The notes under the pieces: model-generated
Seen by the model: only the letters and a program-made list of their open reading frames with translations
Told to the model about the DNA's origin: nothing
Databases searched by the model: none
Assembly (NCBI GenBank): GCA_015662815.1
Contig: DQTK01000039.1
Location: forward strand, 1-6,661
Reading direction: 5' to 3'
DNA length: 6,661 nucleotides
From: Aquifex aeolicus
GTDB taxonomy: Bacteria > Aquificota > Aquificia > Aquificales > Aquificaceae
Position numbers and translations under genes: made by a program
Shown here: piece after piece, positions 4,933-6,661 of the stretch
Layout: each line of letters opens with the position of its first letter
Numbering within the stretch: the first letter of the stretch is position 1

Positions 4933-6546
4933 ATGTCTAAAAAGGTTGTTATACTCGGTAGCGGGCCGAACCGTATAGGTCAAGGAATTGAATTTGATTA
5001 CGCCTGTGTTCATGCGGTCTTTGCCTTGCAAGAAGAAGGCTATACGGCAATAATGGTAAACTGTAATCCCGAAACTGTCTCTACCGATTACGACACCGCG
5101 GACAAACTCTTCTTTGAACCTATAGTTTTTGAACATGTAATGGATATCATAGAAAGGGAAAAACCCTACGGAGTTATACTTCAGTTCGGGGGACAAACTC
5201 CTTTAAAGCTTTCTATACCTTTAAAAAAACAAAATGTAAATATTTTAGGAACTCAGCCCGAAAATATAGACAAAGCGGAGGATAGAGAACTTTTCAGGAA
5301 GCTAATTATAGAACTCGGTTTAAAGCAACCTGAAAGTGGGACGGCAAAGAATAAAGAGGAAGCTCTTGAAATCGCTAAAAAGCTCGGATATCCCGTTTTA
5401 GTGAGACCTTCTTACGTTCTCGGCGGAAGGGCAATGAGAATAGTTTACGATGAAAACGAGCTTAGAGAATATTTGGAAGAGGCTGTAAGTGTAAGCTATG
5501 AAAGGCCCGTTTTGATAGATAAATTCCTGGAAGACAGTATAGAACTGGACGTGGATGCCGTTTGTGATGGAAAAGATGTCCTTATAGGAGCGGTAATGGA
5601 ACACATAGAGCAGGCCGGCGTTCACTCCGGAGACAGTGCAACCTCAATTCCCCCCTACACTCTATCTGATGAAATAGTAGAAGAAGTTAAGAGACAAACA
5701 AGGAAACTTGCCCTTGCTCTTGAAGTAAAAGGTTTAATAAATGTTCAATTCGCAGTTTATAAGGGGGAGGTATACGTACTTGAGGTAAATCCCCGAGCTT
5801 CAAGAACAGTACCCTTTGTAAGTAAAAGTATAGGATATCCTTTAGCAAAGATAGCAACCAAGGTACTAATAGGAAAATCTTTGAGAGAAGTTGTTCCAGA
5901 GGTATTTGAAAGAATAGAAAAGGGACTAAATCACGTAGCATCTGACTTTCTACCTAAAGGTAAAAATATATTTTCCGTAAAGGAAGTAGTCTTTCCATGG
6001 AAGAGATTTCCCGAAGTTGACCCGGTATTGGGACCGGAAATGAAATCAACAGGGGAAGTTATGGGAATAGATGAGGATTTTGGTTTAGCATATTATAAAG
6101 CTCAAGTGTCCGCCGGCTACAGACTCCCGGAAAAGGGAAATATATTTATAAGTGTCGCAGATAGAGATAAGCCGAAAATTACAGAGCTTGCCAGAAATTT
6201 TCATGAGCTTGGGTTCAAACTATACGCAACTACCGGAACTTATAATCTCCTCAAAGAACATGGAATTCCTGCAAAAAGAGTTATGAAGGTTTCTGAAGGA
6301 AGACCAAATGTAGTAGATATGATTATTAATGGAGATATACATCTGGTAATAAACACTCCCTCGGGTAAACGGGAAAAAAGTGATGCATACTTTATCAGAA
6401 GAACCGCAGTCCAGTTTAATATCCCTTATTACACAACCGTAAGGGCAGGATACGCAGTACTTGAAGCTATAAAGAGCTTCAGGAAATTAAGAGAGTCAGA
6501 AAGTATTCTTAAAGTGAACTCAATCCAAGAACTACACGGAATCTAA
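4933..6546 (+). CDS. carB: Carbamoyl-phosphate synthase large chain, C-terminal section
   Basis: Corresponds to the C-terminal half of E. coli CarB (from about residue 558 on) but is a free-standing 537-residue protein with its own ATG and stop. It phosphorylates carbamate to carbamoyl phosphate for arginine and pyrimidine synthesis, working with a separate N-terminal CarB half and the glutaminase CarA (complex EC 6.3.5.5). Seen: VVILGSGPNRIGQGIEFDY at 5-23, NCNPETVSTDYD at 43-54, RPSYVLGGRAM at 158-168, and the ATP-grasp metal ligands Q272, E284 and N286. Ornithine-site residues E226, D234 and E351 match E. coli E783, D791 and E892. The MGS-type regulatory domain covers about 404-537, with K452 and N474 matching UMP-site residues K993 and N1015. 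Compared with E. coli there are about 16 extra residues between GKSL (314-317) and FSVKE (347-351). No N-terminal half is nearby, so the split is genomic. No Shine-Dalgarno precedes the start. Confidence 0.95.
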   Translation: MSKKVVILGSGPNRIGQGIEFDYACVHAVFALQEEGYTAIMVNCNPETVSTDYDTADKLFFEPIVFEHVMDIIEREKPYGVILQFGGQTPLKLSIPLKKQNVNILGTQPENIDKAEDRELFRKLIIELGLKQPESGTAKNKEEALEIAKKLGYPVLVRPSYVLGGRAMRIVYDENELREYLEEAVSVSYERPVLIDKFLEDSIELDVDAVCDGKDVLIGAVMEHIEQAGVHSGDSATSIPPYTLSDEIVEEVKRQTRKLALALEVKGLINVQFAVYKGEVYVLEVNPRASRTVPFVSKSIGYPLAKIATKVLIGKSLREVVPEVFERIEKGLNHVASDFLPKGKNIFSVKEVVFPWKRFPEVDPVLGPEMKSTGEVMGIDEDFGLAYYKAQVSAGYRLPEKGNIFISVADRDKPKITELARNFHELGFKLYATTGTYNLLKEHGIPAKRVMKVSEGRPNVVDMIINGDIHLVINTPSGKREKSDAYFIRRTAVQFNIPYYTTVRAGYAVLEAIKSFRKLRESESILKVNSIQELHGI

Positions 6547-6661
6547 AATTTCCTTTACTCGTTTGTTCAACGTATCAAGATTCGGATTTTCTACAGGTTT
6601 TGAAAATATAAATCCCTGCACGAAATCTGTTTCCATATAAATTACGGTTTCAAGTTCTTCC
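6532..6661 (-). CDS. EAL-domain protein, C-terminal end (5' part outside window)
   Basis: Reading leftwards from the right edge, 42 residues end at TAG 6534-6532. They begin EELETVIYMETDFVQGFIFSKP, which matches the last conserved block of EAL domains (E-x2-E-x6-G/T-D-x-x-QG-x-x-FSKP), followed by a short tail NPNLDTLNKRVKEILDSV. EAL domains hydrolyse cyclic-di-GMP or bind it when degenerate. The catalytic E-A-L glutamate and metal ligands lie outside the window, so activity cannot be judged, nor can any GGDEF, PAS or membrane parts. The 3' end overlaps carB by 15 bp tail to tail. Confidence 0.8.
   Translation of the reverse strand, partial: EELETVIYMETDFVQGFIFSKPVENPNLDTLNKRVKEILDSV

Noticed and set aside
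4912..5196. 94-codon open frame on the minus strand over the start of carB
   Set aside because: It lies antisense to strongly conserved CarB codons and its product shows no family features; it is a shadow of carB.
5398..5941. Two minus-strand open frames (5398-5625 and 5687-5941) opposite carB
   Set aside because: Antisense to the ATP-grasp core of CarB; no ribosome site or family resemblance.
4933..6546. Treating carB as a pseudogene or truncated gene because the N-terminal half is missing
   Set aside because: The start falls exactly at the domain border, the frame is intact to a normal stop, and the key residues are conserved; a genuine split gene explains it better.

Overview
The window looks like chromosomal DNA from a compact, moderately AT-rich, thermophilic bacterium of the Aquificales, most likely Aquifex or a close relative. 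The grounds are a carbamoyl-phosphate synthase large chain split into separate genes (only the C-terminal half is here), a glycine decarboxylase of the two-subunit type, Lys/Glu/Ile-rich proteins, overlapping gene ends, and divergent starts only 20-27 bp apart. The genus is inferred from the protein sequences; no database was searched.

Layout, left to right. A COG1313-type radical SAM protein is read leftwards and is cut by the left edge (1-740). Divergent from it, starting 20 bp away, is a coupled pair of small membrane-protein genes: a 38-residue single-helix protein (761-877), not previously an obvious gene call, and a 119-residue three-helix protein with a C-terminal zinc ribbon (874-1233). 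The 3' end of the second gene overlaps fmt by 31 bp tail to tail. On the minus strand, in reading order, come gcvPB (4905-3445), tRNA-Ala(GGC), tRNA-Lys(TTT), a 299-bp gene-free stretch, panC (2959-2111) and fmt (2114-1203). panC and fmt overlap by 4 bp. Divergent from gcvPB, with a 27-bp gap, is the C-terminal half of carB (4933-6546). Its end overlaps by 15 bp the convergent 3' end of an EAL-domain protein that runs off the right edge.

Metabolic links: the glycine cleavage P-protein feeds methylene-tetrahydrofolate formation, Fmt uses 10-formyl-tetrahydrofolate to charge initiator tRNA, and PanC makes pantothenate, whose pantoate precursor takes its one-carbon unit from methylene-tetrahydrofolate. 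A folate/one-carbon theme on the minus strand is therefore possible, although the tRNA pair and the gene-free stretch lie between gcvPB and panC-fmt.

The genes themselves are mostly housekeeping. The least explained parts are (a) a 102-bp segment at 3060-3161 with 9-bp terminal inverted repeats directly flanked by 5-bp ATAAA direct repeats, which looks like a small MITE or a folded RNA, (b) the two small membrane genes, and (c) a good promoter for the tRNA pair whose -35 box lies inside the last codons of gcvPB. I found no CRISPR array, phage gene, toxin or defence system.
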